This document shows, piece after piece, positions 42,286 to 50,722 of a stretch of DNA of 64,000 bases. The notes beneath the pieces were generated by a model that was given only the letters and a program-made list of their open reading frames with translations, ran no database searches and was not told where the DNA came from. A program made the translations under genes and the position numbers. The stretch lies in contig NZ_QGDT01000009.1 of assembly GCF_003149085.1 (NCBI RefSeq), positions 166,092 through 230,091 of the forward strand, in the 5' to 3' direction. Position 1 is the first letter of the stretch. Every line of letters begins with the position of its first letter. The stretch is from Dyadobacter jejuensis. GTDB lineage: Bacteria > Bacteroidota > Bacteroidia > Cytophagales > Spirosomataceae.

Positions 42286-43917
42286 ATGAAACATTCTATT
42301 AAATACTCCTTCTTAGTCTTGGCCCTTTTTATAGGAGCAGCTGGCCCTGTCCTCGCTCAGGAAAAAGCCAAAAAAATATTAGTTATCGGTGTAGACGGTA
42401 TTATTAATACTGCCCTGGACTACGCCACGACGCCCGGTGTCGACCATCTGTTGGCTGATGCTTCTTTCAGCATGAGCGGCTATAGCGGCGTACCGGCCTA
42501 CTCTACCACCGGTTGGGCCACCTTACTGACGGGGGTAGGCCCTCAAAAACATGGGGTAGTAGCCGACAAAACCTTTACAGGACATAAATTTGACGCATAT
42601 CCATCGGTAATCAACCGGATCAAATCGGTCAATACCACCGACAAAGTCGCCTCCATCGTTCGCAACGAAGGCATCAACACTTTGCTGAACAGCAATGCGG
42701 ATTACAAATTTCATTTCGATTCCGATGGGGCCGTTTTCGACAAAACGGCAGAGCTACTCCAGCAAGCCGATATCGGCTCCCTGTTCATACAGTTCAGCAG
42801 TCCGGCAGAGGTAGGCAAAGAGGTAGGCTACCAGCTGCGCGAGGCACGCTATGTACAGGCCATTCAGCAGATTGACACTTATGTGGAGCAACTGCGCACC
42901 GTCCTCACTGCACGCCCTACCTACGCCAACGAAAGCTGGGCGGTCTTCTTGGTGTCGACTCACGGTGGAACCGAGACCGGCATCACCCTCAACAATAGCA
43001 GCCAAGAGTTTGATGTACCCATCATATTGTCGGGGGGAGCGTTGGATAAAAAAGAGTTAATCGGAACGGCTATTGATGCCCGTGAAAACAATGACAATAT
43101 CCTCACTATAGACAAGGCCTCTTCTGGTGATAAGACCTTCGTGAGAGTACCCATAGGCAATACGCCCCTGCAAGGTATGGACAAATTCACCATAGAATTA
43201 TGGGTGAAAGCGGGCGCTAATTCCAGTGATCCCTCCATCATAGGCGACAAGGACTGGGACTCAGGTGGCAACCCCGGCTTTACGCTGTGCCGTAGCGGAA
43301 GCTCTTGGAAGATCAATATTGCCAGCGACAAACGACAACGCTATGACATCGGCTCGGGCAAGACCCTCGAAGATGGAAACTGGCACCATATGTGTGTTAC
43401 TTTCGATAAAACCAACGAGTGTATCGTTTATCAGGATGGTGAAAAAGTAGCGGAATCGAAGCTTACTTATAAACCAGAAGACGATATGGCTTCGCCTTAC
43501 GATTATATCTGCTTGGCTCAAGAGGGCACTCAACGCTATGGTGGAGGCGCCCCCAACTGGGCAGGATCCTTCAACGAGGTGAGAATATGGACCGACGTTC
43601 TCTCTCCCCAGACCATCAAAAACTATATGTACCAACGCGACATCGAAAGCAGTACACACCCCAACCTGTCTTCTTTGAACCTCTACCTCAAACTCGACGA
43701 GGTGCGTGGGACGGTCATTCAGGATCATAGCGGCAAAGGCCACCATGCTGAGTTGGTAGGCCCAGCTTCGGAGCGTCACCCATTATACCCCATCGGGATG
43801 ACCGACGTGGCCATAAACATTCTTAGTCATTTAGACATCCGTGTGGACGGCACCTGGGGATTAGAAGGCAACTCCCTCAAGTCTAATGTCCCTTTTCGTC
43901 TGTTCAAAGTTAAATAA
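42286..43917 (+). CDS. secreted alkaline-phosphatase-superfamily phosphodiesterase fused to a LamG domain
   Basis: This 543-residue protein has a signal peptide (to about LAQE). Domain 1 (about 25-260) is of the type I phosphodiesterase/alkaline phosphatase superfamily. It has KILVIGVDG (metal-binding Asp), PAYSTTGWATLLTGVGPQKHGV (Thr nucleophile region, then the conserved HGV) and FLVSTHGGTETG (metal-binding site, normally D-HG). Domain 2 (about 280-470) is concanavalin-like LamG: FTIELWVKAGANSS, GNWHHMCVTFDKTNECIVYQDGE and GSFNEVRIWTDVLS. It probably removes phosphate or phosphodiester groups from a surface-bound glycan. The THGG in place of DHGG is a mild deviation. Confidence 0.8.
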   Translation: MKHSIKYSFLVLALFIGAAGPVLAQEKAKKILVIGVDGIINTALDYATTPGVDHLLADASFSMSGYSGVPAYSTTGWATLLTGVGPQKHGVVADKTFTGHKFDAYPSVINRIKSVNTTDKVASIVRNEGINTLLNSNADYKFHFDSDGAVFDKTAELLQQADIGSLFIQFSSPAEVGKEVGYQLREARYVQAIQQIDTYVEQLRTVLTARPTYANESWAVFLVSTHGGTETGITLNNSSQEFDVPIILSGGALDKKELIGTAIDARENNDNILTIDKASSGDKTFVRVPIGNTPLQGMDKFTIELWVKAGANSSDPSIIGDKDWDSGGNPGFTLCRSGSSWKINIASDKRQRYDIGSGKTLEDGNWHHMCVTFDKTNECIVYQDGEKVAESKLTYKPEDDMASPYDYICLAQEGTQRYGGGAPNWAGSFNEVRIWTDVLSPQTIKNYMYQRDIESSTHPNLSSLNLYLKLDEVRGTVIQDHSGKGHHAELVGPASERHPLYPIGMTDVAINILSHLDIRVDGTWGLEGNSLKSNVPFRLFKVK

Positions 43918-43926
43918 CCCACTATT

Positions 43927-44403
43927 ATGCAAGCAAAAATGAATTTTAAAACAAGTTTATTGGCTCTTGTAATGCTGGCGGTCTTAGGACTAAGCGCCTG
44001 TAAAGAAGATGCTATAGTAACCACCCTAGACCCCGAGCAACTCGTAGCGGGCAGGCTCGGTGGCACCTGGGCCAAGCCAACCAATATCGTGACACCAGAA
44101 GGCGTCCCCTCCGAAGTTTTCGGTGCCATGAGGCTGGTATTAACTACCGACGAACTCGGCAAGCCCTCCGAATTCCTGGGCCAAGACTGCCCTATCATAT
44201 TTAGCGGGGAAGCCGGAACCTGGGCCGCCACCGGCAGCCAGGACGACGCAAAGGTGATGCTGACAGGCATTACCCCTGTTGACGAGTTTACGGCGAAAGT
44301 GAACTCCTCTTCCCTTATCATTTCGTTTCGAATGGGCTGGGAAAACACCGATACTGGAGTTACAGGAGAGGGAGACTTTAGCGTTACCCTCAGCCGCCAA
44401 TAA
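43927..44403 (+). CDS. small lipoprotein of the SusC/SusD operon, function unknown
   Basis: A 158-residue lipoprotein (LGLSAC, Cys at about residue 25). The mature part is one beta-rich domain: LGGTWAKPTNIVTPEG, RLVLTTDELGKPSEFLG and FRMGWENTDTG, ending FSVTLSRQ. It may be a SusE/SusF-like accessory binding protein, but I recognise no named family. It lies between the phosphodiesterase and the Big_5/LamG gene. Confidence 0.65.
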   Translation: MQAKMNFKTSLLALVMLAVLGLSACKEDAIVTTLDPEQLVAGRLGGTWAKPTNIVTPEGVPSEVFGAMRLVLTTDELGKPSEFLGQDCPIIFSGEAGTWAATGSQDDAKVMLTGITPVDEFTAKVNSSSLIISFRMGWENTDTGVTGEGDFSVTLSRQ

Positions 44404-44456
44404 ACCAAAAGAAAATAATTGATTCACCATACAAGAAGCTTCTAAAGAAAGTCTAT

Positions 44457-45971
44457 ATGAATATCTTTAATTATACCTCCCTAAACAGGCTATTCCTGAT
44501 GGTCCTACTGACCTCCTGCTGCCTACTATCCTGTAAAGAAGAATACGATCATACCCTAGATGTCACCAATCCAGTGGTGGTCAGCTTCAACCCCGTGCTG
44601 GGCGTCGAAGAAGTGTCGGTCAATAGCCACTTGGTGTTGACTTTCGATAAAGATGTAAAAAAAGGAGTAGGAAACATTGTCATTACTGGTGAGTCTGCTA
44701 CCAGGACCATCGATGTCAATTCAGATGCAGTAACCATTGGGGACGATGCTCGTGTTGTTACAATCAATCCTGGAGAACTGGAGTCGGACGAGACTTACAC
44801 CGTAACGGTCGATCCCGGCGCCCTGACCGACCTACTGGACAATAAGTACATGGGAACCATAGCCGCTACTCCCTGGACCTTTACCACCGCCGGCAATAGT
44901 GGTCCGCTTGTAATAGCCCAATCTCCTGCTCAAGGTAGCACTGACGGCTCCTTGTTTAAGCTTCAGCTTACCTTTTTGGCCGAGGTAAAAAAAGGTACCG
45001 GTAATGTTGCCGTGTACACTTCCAATAATACCAAGGTGGCCGAATTGTCCATAGCCAGTTCGAATGTTACCGTTCAAGGCAGCATGGTCGTTATCAACTT
45101 AAACACCCCACTCGAATTTGCGACAGACTACTATGTAACCATGGACAGCGGTGCGCTGCTAGATGCCGACGACAAAAAGTTCAAAGGATTCAAAGGAAGC
45201 ACAGGGTGGACATTTACCACTACGAGCGGTAGCGGCAGCGACCTGGCGGTATATTTACCCTTGGACCAAGACCTATCCGACGCAAGTGGAAATAGATTCG
45301 ACGCCAGCAATGGAAGTACCGCTTCGGCACCCGTAGAATTTACCAATGATCCGATCCGCGGGAAAGTGGCCAACTTCGTGGCCGGTTCATTTGCCGTGTT
45401 GCCCAAGCACAGCATGCTACGCCCCTCGCTCACTCAAAACTTTAGCATTAATATCTGGATGAAGCTTAAAGGAATCGGCTCCGACCCTGCACTCTTCTCC
45501 AACTCCGACTGGGGTTCAGGAGGGAATCCAGGCCTGGTATTATGTACCGACGGAGGAGCCACTTATACCGGCCCAGGATCTACAGGCAGGGGATGGATCA
45601 CCAAGGTAGCAGGAGGTGGCAAACGCCTCGACTGGAGGGCCGGTTCAATGACCCCTCAGGCCCCAGCCCTGTCCGACAACGAATGGCATATGGTGACCAT
45701 AATCTATAACCAAACCATCAAACGCCTGCAGGTATATATTGATGGGGTGGAATACACCCAAGCCGACAATGCCAGTAGCTATGACCTGAGCACGCTGACG
45801 GGGCCTCTTTGGGACGAAACCAACGACTATCCATTCACTATTTGGGAAGATGGTACCGGCCAATACAATGCCAACAGCGACACCCGCAAGGCACTGGCTG
45901 GGTTCGTCGACGACCTACGTATCTATAACAAGGCGCTTACCCCCGAAGAGATTACCGAATTATTCCAATAA
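44457..45971 (+). CDS. lipoprotein with two Ig-like (Big_5) domains and a LamG domain
   Basis: A 504-residue lipoprotein (LLSC, Cys near residue 23). Two Big_5-type domains follow (residues about 35-145 and 150-260: NPVVVSFNPVLGVEEVSVNS, LVLTFDKDVKKGVGNIVI; then PAQGSTDGSLFKLQLTFLAEV). The LamG domain covers about 270-500 (NFSINIWMKLKG, NEWHMVTIIYNQTIKRLQVY, GFVDDLRIYNKALTPEEI). It is probably a carbohydrate- or matrix-binding surface protein. It is the last gene of the operon; hairpins follow. Confidence 0.8.
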   Translation: MNIFNYTSLNRLFLMVLLTSCCLLSCKEEYDHTLDVTNPVVVSFNPVLGVEEVSVNSHLVLTFDKDVKKGVGNIVITGESATRTIDVNSDAVTIGDDARVVTINPGELESDETYTVTVDPGALTDLLDNKYMGTIAATPWTFTTAGNSGPLVIAQSPAQGSTDGSLFKLQLTFLAEVKKGTGNVAVYTSNNTKVAELSIASSNVTVQGSMVVINLNTPLEFATDYYVTMDSGALLDADDKKFKGFKGSTGWTFTTTSGSGSDLAVYLPLDQDLSDASGNRFDASNGSTASAPVEFTNDPIRGKVANFVAGSFAVLPKHSMLRPSLTQNFSINIWMKLKGIGSDPALFSNSDWGSGGNPGLVLCTDGGATYTGPGSTGRGWITKVAGGGKRLDWRAGSMTPQAPALSDNEWHMVTIIYNQTIKRLQVYIDGVEYTQADNASSYDLSTLTGPLWDETNDYPFTIWEDGTGQYNANSDTRKALAGFVDDLRIYNKALTPEEITELFQ

Positions 45972-45994
45972 TGGGAATCCTATTTTAGGACCAT

Positions 45995-46022
45995 TAAGCT
46001 GGCAGGAAGCTACGCCAGCTTA
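45995..46022 (+). terminator. hairpin after the SusC/SusD operon
   Basis: The arms TAAGCTGGC and GCCAGCTTA enclose a 10-nt loop. There is no T-run, so it may be a message-end stabiliser; a stronger terminator follows at 46029. Confidence 0.45.
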
Positions 46023-46028
46023 GTGCCA

Positions 46029-46087
46029 AGAGGCCGACTCCATCACACGACACCACGTCGCTGCTGAGGGTCGGCCTCTCTTTATTG
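46029..46087. terminator. terminator between the SusC/SusD operon and the lacI-type gene
   Basis: The arms AGAGGCCGAC and GTCGGCCTCT are separated by 31 nt and followed by CTTTATT. It lies between convergent genes. Confidence 0.6.
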
Positions 46088-46115
46088 CTACTATTGCCTG
46101 GGCTGGCAACGTCAC

Positions 46116-47141
46116 CTAGTGTTTGCCACTTCCTCTGGCTGTCGACCCTCTATAAATTAGCTTGGCATCCAAAACCAAGGTTCTGCTATCTGAGCTACTA
46201 TCCTGAATTTTATCCATGAGTAGCCTGGCGGCAGCTTCTCCCATTTCCTTGAGTGGCTGCTCAACACTCGACAATTGAGGAAAGACACTCGTAGATAGTT
46301 CGGTACCTGAAAAACTACAGATCGCCACCTCCTCCGGAACCCGAATCCCTTGCTCCAAAAGGTAATTCATGGCGCCAATGGCTAAGGTATCTGTAAAGGC
46401 AAATATGCTGTCGAAAGCTATTCCCTTTTTCAATAGTTCTTTTACCGCCTCTTTCCCATGACCAAAAGTCGTCCCATGCGTTTTTACCATCAACTCAGGG
46501 TCAAATATCCCATGTTTTACCAGAATTCTTTGATATCCCGCAGCACGCTCTGTGGCGTTGCGCACGGTAGGCGGTCCCATCAGATGGACAATTCTTTTAC
46601 ATCCAGTGCTGATCAGATGCTCGGCCATCAGCGAGGCTTGTATATGGTCGTTGACGATCACCTTAGATACATCCAGAGCATTTCCGGGTATTCTGTCGAA
46701 AAAGACGATCGGGGTGCCCCTCTCCATGATTTGGGCATATAAGGCCTGGTTATACGTCTCATGGCACAGGTTCAGGATGATACCATCTACATTAAAACGC
46801 TCTAGCAGTGTCAGATTGTCCCTTTCCGTGTCAGGACTTTCATCCGAAACCAGGATAATCACCTTATAACCGATATTATTGAGGAAGGCTTGTATCCCTT
46901 TCAGTACATTGGCGGAGAAAGGCGTCACCATTTCGGGCACTACCAACCCAATACTTTTCGATTTGCCATATCTCAAATTGAGCGCCGTCGTGTTCGGCTG
47001 ATAACCCAGCATCTCGGCGGCCTCTAACACCCGTTTCCTCGTTTCAGGATGGATGTTCTTATGGTTAAGTAGCGCCCTGGAGATAGTTGAGGTCGATAGG
47101 GAGAGGTGTCGCGACAAGTCTTTTAAAGTGGTTGGTTTCAT
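46116..47141 (-). CDS. LacI-family transcriptional regulator
   Basis: This 341-residue regulator has an N-terminal helix-turn-helix TLKDLSRHLSLSTSTISRAL and hinge region LGYQPNTTALNLR. A periplasmic-binding-protein-like effector domain follows (SIGLVVPEMVTPFSANVLKGI, DGIILNLCHE, FAFTDTLAIGAMNYLLEQG). It is divergent from the mannitol-dehydrogenase-family gene, and two identical operators lie between them, so it most likely controls itself and that pair. The effector is probably a sugar acid or polyol. Confidence 0.92.
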   Translation of the reverse strand: MKPTTLKDLSRHLSLSTSTISRALLNHKNIHPETRKRVLEAAEMLGYQPNTTALNLRYGKSKSIGLVVPEMVTPFSANVLKGIQAFLNNIGYKVIILVSDESPDTERDNLTLLERFNVDGIILNLCHETYNQALYAQIMERGTPIVFFDRIPGNALDVSKVIVNDHIQASLMAEHLISTGCKRIVHLMGPPTVRNATERAAGYQRILVKHGIFDPELMVKTHGTTFGHGKEAVKELLKKGIAFDSIFAFTDTLAIGAMNYLLEQGIRVPEEVAICSFSGTELSTSVFPQLSSVEQPLKEMGEAAARLLMDKIQDSSSDSRTLVLDAKLIYRGSTARGSGKH

Positions 47142-47183
47142 AGGATCACGCTGTACTATAAAGCTCCTGAATTCTTTGTTTTG

Positions 47184-47217
47184 TGGGAACGTTCCCAGCT
47201 CTTTGGGAACGTTCCCA
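47184..47217. promoter_or_regulatory. tandem LacI-type operators
   Basis: Two identical perfect palindromes TGGGAACGTTCCCA lie at 47184-47197 and 47204-47217, 20 bases centre to centre (about two helical turns). The central CpG is typical of LacI-family sites. They are 43 bases upstream of the lacI-type start and 85 bases upstream of the dehydrogenase start. Confidence 0.85.
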
Positions 47218-47301
47218 GCCTTCTATTTTATATTAAAATTACATTATAGCTTATTATTCTTATATGTTCGAGACATCAATCATTAAAAGAATTCTTCGAA
47301 G

Positions 47302-48741
47302 ATGAACATAATAGAGAATCGTTACAAGTCTGAAGGGGTAATATCGGGAATTTTACACTTCGGGGTGGGAAACTTCCATAGGGCTCACCAGGCGTACTAT
47401 GCCAACGAATTGCTTATGCGCCACGACCACCAGGACTGGGGAATCTGCGGGGTGAGTCTGATGAAAACGGACGCGAAGATAATTGAAGGACTCAGAGCAC
47501 AGAATCTTAATTATACCCTCACCGTATGTGCTAGCAATGGAGACAAGCGCGTGCATCAAATAGGGGCTATCACAGAACTCCTGGTGGGCTATGAAGACCC
47601 ACAGGCGGTTATTGCAAAAATTGCCTCCAAATCTATTCGGATCATCTCCCTCACCATCACCGAAGGGGGCTATAACCTCGACAAGGAAACGGGAGAATTT
47701 ATCCTAAACAACGAAAACATAAGTCATGACCTGCAGCACCCGAACACGCCCGCTACCGTATTTGGCTTCGTGGCCGAAGGGTTAAGAGCCCGTATGCGCC
47801 AAGGAAATGGGGGAATCACCATTCTTTCCTGCGACAACCTCCAGCATAATGGCCATACCGCCCAAAAGGCTTTTACGTCATTTATACAGGCTCAAGATAG
47901 TGAATTGGCCGACTGGATGAGCAGCCATGTTACCTTTCCCAATAGTATGGTAGACCGCATTACACCTTCCACAACCCCGGCCGATATAGAGCGCTTAAAC
48001 CAAAATAGCGGGATCCAGGACCTTGTTCCCGTTTATTGCGAAGATTTTATTCAATGGGTCATCGAAGACGATTTTGTGGCTGGAAGGCCCGCCTGGGACC
48101 TGGTAGGCGTACAGTTTACCGACGATGTAAGCGCTTTCGAAAATATGAAGCTGAGCCTTTTAAATGCCTCCCATACGCTGCTGTCCTACCCTTCCTTTCT
48201 AAAAGGCTATCGGGCGGTAGACCAGGCCATGCAAGACCAGGACATCAGGACTTTTGTACAAGAGTTTATGGATAAGGACGTTACCCCTTATGTGCCAGCA
48301 CCCCCAGATACCGACCTCACCGAATACAAACAAATACTCATCGAACGGTTCTCCAACTCCGCCGTGAGTGACCAGGTGAGCAGGCTCTGTTTCGATGGGA
48401 TTTCCAAATTCCCCGTTTATATCATGCCCACCCTCGCCCAGATGATCCGCGACGACCAAGACCTGACCAGGATGGCCTTCCTGTTTGCCGTCTATAGGCA
48501 TTATCTCAAATACCAAGTAGACGATACCGGCCAGGCATTCGTATTTGCCGAACCATGGCTGACCCCCGAAGACCAATTGTTGCTTCACAGTGAAAACCCC
48601 GTGGATTTCCTTGGCTTTTCTGCCTTTAAAAGCGTCCAGCTAAAAGCGTCCGATTCCTTTGTCGAAAGCTATCATATCTTTGTCGTTGGCATTAAGGAGC
48701 ATGGCGTTGCCAAAACCTTGTCCTCCATTCTGTTCCGTTAA
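47302..48741 (+). CDS. mannitol dehydrogenase family protein (polyol or uronate oxidoreductase)
   Basis: This 479-residue long-chain dehydrogenase has an N-terminal NAD-binding region GILHFGVGNFHRAHQAYY, the TITEGGYNLD loop and ILSCDNLQHNG. The catalytic Lys motif is KLSLLNASHTLLSY (K-x4-N-x2-H). The family includes mannitol 2-dehydrogenase and fructuronate reductase (UxuB); the substrate cannot be settled here. The MFS sugar transporter gene follows 35 bases later and the LacI regulator diverges, so the three form a catabolic unit. Confidence 0.9.
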   Translation: MNIIENRYKSEGVISGILHFGVGNFHRAHQAYYANELLMRHDHQDWGICGVSLMKTDAKIIEGLRAQNLNYTLTVCASNGDKRVHQIGAITELLVGYEDPQAVIAKIASKSIRIISLTITEGGYNLDKETGEFILNNENISHDLQHPNTPATVFGFVAEGLRARMRQGNGGITILSCDNLQHNGHTAQKAFTSFIQAQDSELADWMSSHVTFPNSMVDRITPSTTPADIERLNQNSGIQDLVPVYCEDFIQWVIEDDFVAGRPAWDLVGVQFTDDVSAFENMKLSLLNASHTLLSYPSFLKGYRAVDQAMQDQDIRTFVQEFMDKDVTPYVPAPPDTDLTEYKQILIERFSNSAVSDQVSRLCFDGISKFPVYIMPTLAQMIRDDQDLTRMAFLFAVYRHYLKYQVDDTGQAFVFAEPWLTPEDQLLLHSENPVDFLGFSAFKSVQLKASDSFVESYHIFVVGIKEHGVAKTLSSILFR

Positions 48742-48776
48742 GTAGCCCCCAATCAAAAATCTAGATCGATCGTATT

Positions 48777-50126
48777 ATGAAATCCAAAATGAGTAGAAAG
48801 CTGTTGCCTTTTATGGTGGTCACCATCATTTATTTCGTCGTGGGCTTTTTAACGACGGTCAATGAGCAACTGCAGGCGCCGCTGAAATTCACTTTTTTGG
48901 CCGATGCAGGGAGCCTGAGAAACACCTTCACGACCCTGGTCTCTTTCTTTTTCTTTCTAGGCTATCTGTTTAGTGGAAACATGGCCAGTAGGTGGGTCAA
49001 TGCCTTGGGCTACAAAAGCACCATCCTTCGGGGCCTTCGGTTTATGATCTGCGGACTATCCATGTATTTATGCTCCGCCCTGCTAGGATACAAATACCCC
49101 GAATTGGAGTTTCAAATTGGCGATGCCATCGTGGCCTATGGGTTCGTAGTGTTTATTATGGGCTCCTATCTGATGGGCACCTCGGCGGCCATCATTCAAG
49201 TGGTGGTCAACCCGTATGTGGCATCCTACGATTTGCCTGGCACCCAGCCCGTCCAACGACTCAATATCACCACGGCCGTCAATTCAATTGGTACCACTTC
49301 GGCACCGTTCTTTGTAACGGTAGTGATGTTCAGCGGTGTTTCTATCGAAAATATCCAGATAGATCAACTGCTGTGGCCCCTGCTGATGCTGATGCTCTGC
49401 GTAGCGGCCGTGACGGCCATCACCCACCGACTCGACCTTCCCGACATCGCCAATACCCGGTTTGCTGCCGGCGAAAAACAAGAAAGAAGCATCTGGTCCT
49501 TCCGCCATTTTGCCTTGGGGGTACTCGCCATTTTCTGCTATGTGGGCACAGAGGTGGCCATTGGCGCCAATATCAACCTATATGCCTTCGAACTCATGGA
49601 TACCGGCCACCCCATCACCTTCTTCGGCAGAGAGGATTTCATATTCGGCGGGGTCGACTACGGCATACATGCCTTGCTGTCGACCCTGTATTGGGGAGGA
49701 TTTCTGGTAGGTCGATTCATTTCCAGCTTCTTTAGCACCATCTCGGGCCGTAGCCAGCTGGTCGTAACGTCGGTGCTGGCTACCATCCTGGCCGTAACGG
49801 CCATTGTCACCGAAAACCTTTGGTATTTGGTAGGGATTGGCCTCCTACACAGCACCATGTGGAGCTGTGTATTCTCCCTGGCAACGAAAGGCCTTAACAA
49901 ATATACTTCCAGGGCCTCCGGAGTCTTTATCTCAGCGGTGTTTGGAGGTGCGGTCTTTACCATTTTACAGGGTGGCCTGGCCGATGCCCTAGGCTCTTGG
50001 CGATGGACCTGGACCCTTTCCGTTTTCTGTGAATTGGTGATTCTCTATTACGCCCTATACGGGTCGCGTATTCGGGAAGAGGACATGTTGACCCAACCCA
50101 GTGAAGAAACATTAGCCCATGGTTAA
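48777..50126 (+). CDS. MFS sugar transporter (FucP-like)
   Basis: This 449-residue protein has about 12 transmembrane segments. The start LPFMVVTIIYFVVGFLTTVNEQLQAPLKFTF matches the FucP-type sugar:proton symporters (LFFLWGFxTxLNDxLxPxLK pattern). NPYVASYDLPGTQPVQRLNITTAVNSIGT is the family's central conserved loop. It should import the sugar, polyol or hexuronate used by the upstream dehydrogenase. A terminator follows at 50233. Confidence 0.9.
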   Translation: MKSKMSRKLLPFMVVTIIYFVVGFLTTVNEQLQAPLKFTFLADAGSLRNTFTTLVSFFFFLGYLFSGNMASRWVNALGYKSTILRGLRFMICGLSMYLCSALLGYKYPELEFQIGDAIVAYGFVVFIMGSYLMGTSAAIIQVVVNPYVASYDLPGTQPVQRLNITTAVNSIGTTSAPFFVTVVMFSGVSIENIQIDQLLWPLLMLMLCVAAVTAITHRLDLPDIANTRFAAGEKQERSIWSFRHFALGVLAIFCYVGTEVAIGANINLYAFELMDTGHPITFFGREDFIFGGVDYGIHALLSTLYWGGFLVGRFISSFFSTISGRSQLVVTSVLATILAVTAIVTENLWYLVGIGLLHSTMWSCVFSLATKGLNKYTSRASGVFISAVFGGAVFTILQGGLADALGSWRWTWTLSVFCELVILYYALYGSRIREEDMLTQPSEETLAHG

Positions 50127-50722
50127 ACACCCCGGACTCTGGTCCATAACGCCATAACGGTCCTTCAATAGTAGAGCTTCAAGATCATTAATACTTCATA
50201 ACAAACCCATGGCTAGTATAGCCAAATCGTGCGAATCCTGCGGGCTTCAATGGCTACTTTTGCTATTGAAGTCCGTAGGATTCCTTTTCGTATTTATAGG
50301 CCTAGTAGATTTTATTGGGTGTTATTGATCCATTCGGGACAGCATCGAAAGCCTCTAAAGGTCATCAAACTTTCGTTATTCTTTCACAAAAAATAGGCAA
50401 ATAACAGCAAGTCAAGAAGTTTTGTTGTTCTTAACCACATGAATCCTTGGAACTGACTCTAGCTTAAACAAGGTCATAGCGAATCGTATTCCATTACTGA
50501 TATTTTACCCAATGGACGGGTAGGTTTTTGTTCCAGAACGGAATATATGTAACAGACCTAATAAAAAATAACCGGATAAACGGCCACTACAAAAAGGAAA
50601 AAATAGCTGGAGTAGTAGTAAAAAACTAAAGAAAAAAGTGAGGCTTGGTATTGGAAAGAGAACATATTTTTGGTTCTTGACATGAATTATCTCGATAACC
50701 CCTTCTTTCTATTATTTTTCTA
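50127..50722. other. intergenic stretch between the sugar operon and the MutS-like gene
   Basis: It contains the terminator at 50233-50288 and a TATTTTTG -7-like element at 50665-50672, probably of the next gene. I see no coding sequence in the remaining bases. Confidence 0.5.
50233..50288 (+). terminator. terminator of the dehydrogenase/MFS operon
   Basis: A 22-bp stem with three G-T wobbles (GAATCCTGCGGGCTTC on one side, GAAGTCCGTAGGATTC on the other) and a 7-nt loop, followed by CTTTT. Confidence 0.75.

Noticed and set aside
43261..43779. 172-codon open frame antisense to the phosphodiesterase-LamG gene
   Set aside because: No family, no signal, and entirely inside a well-supported gene.
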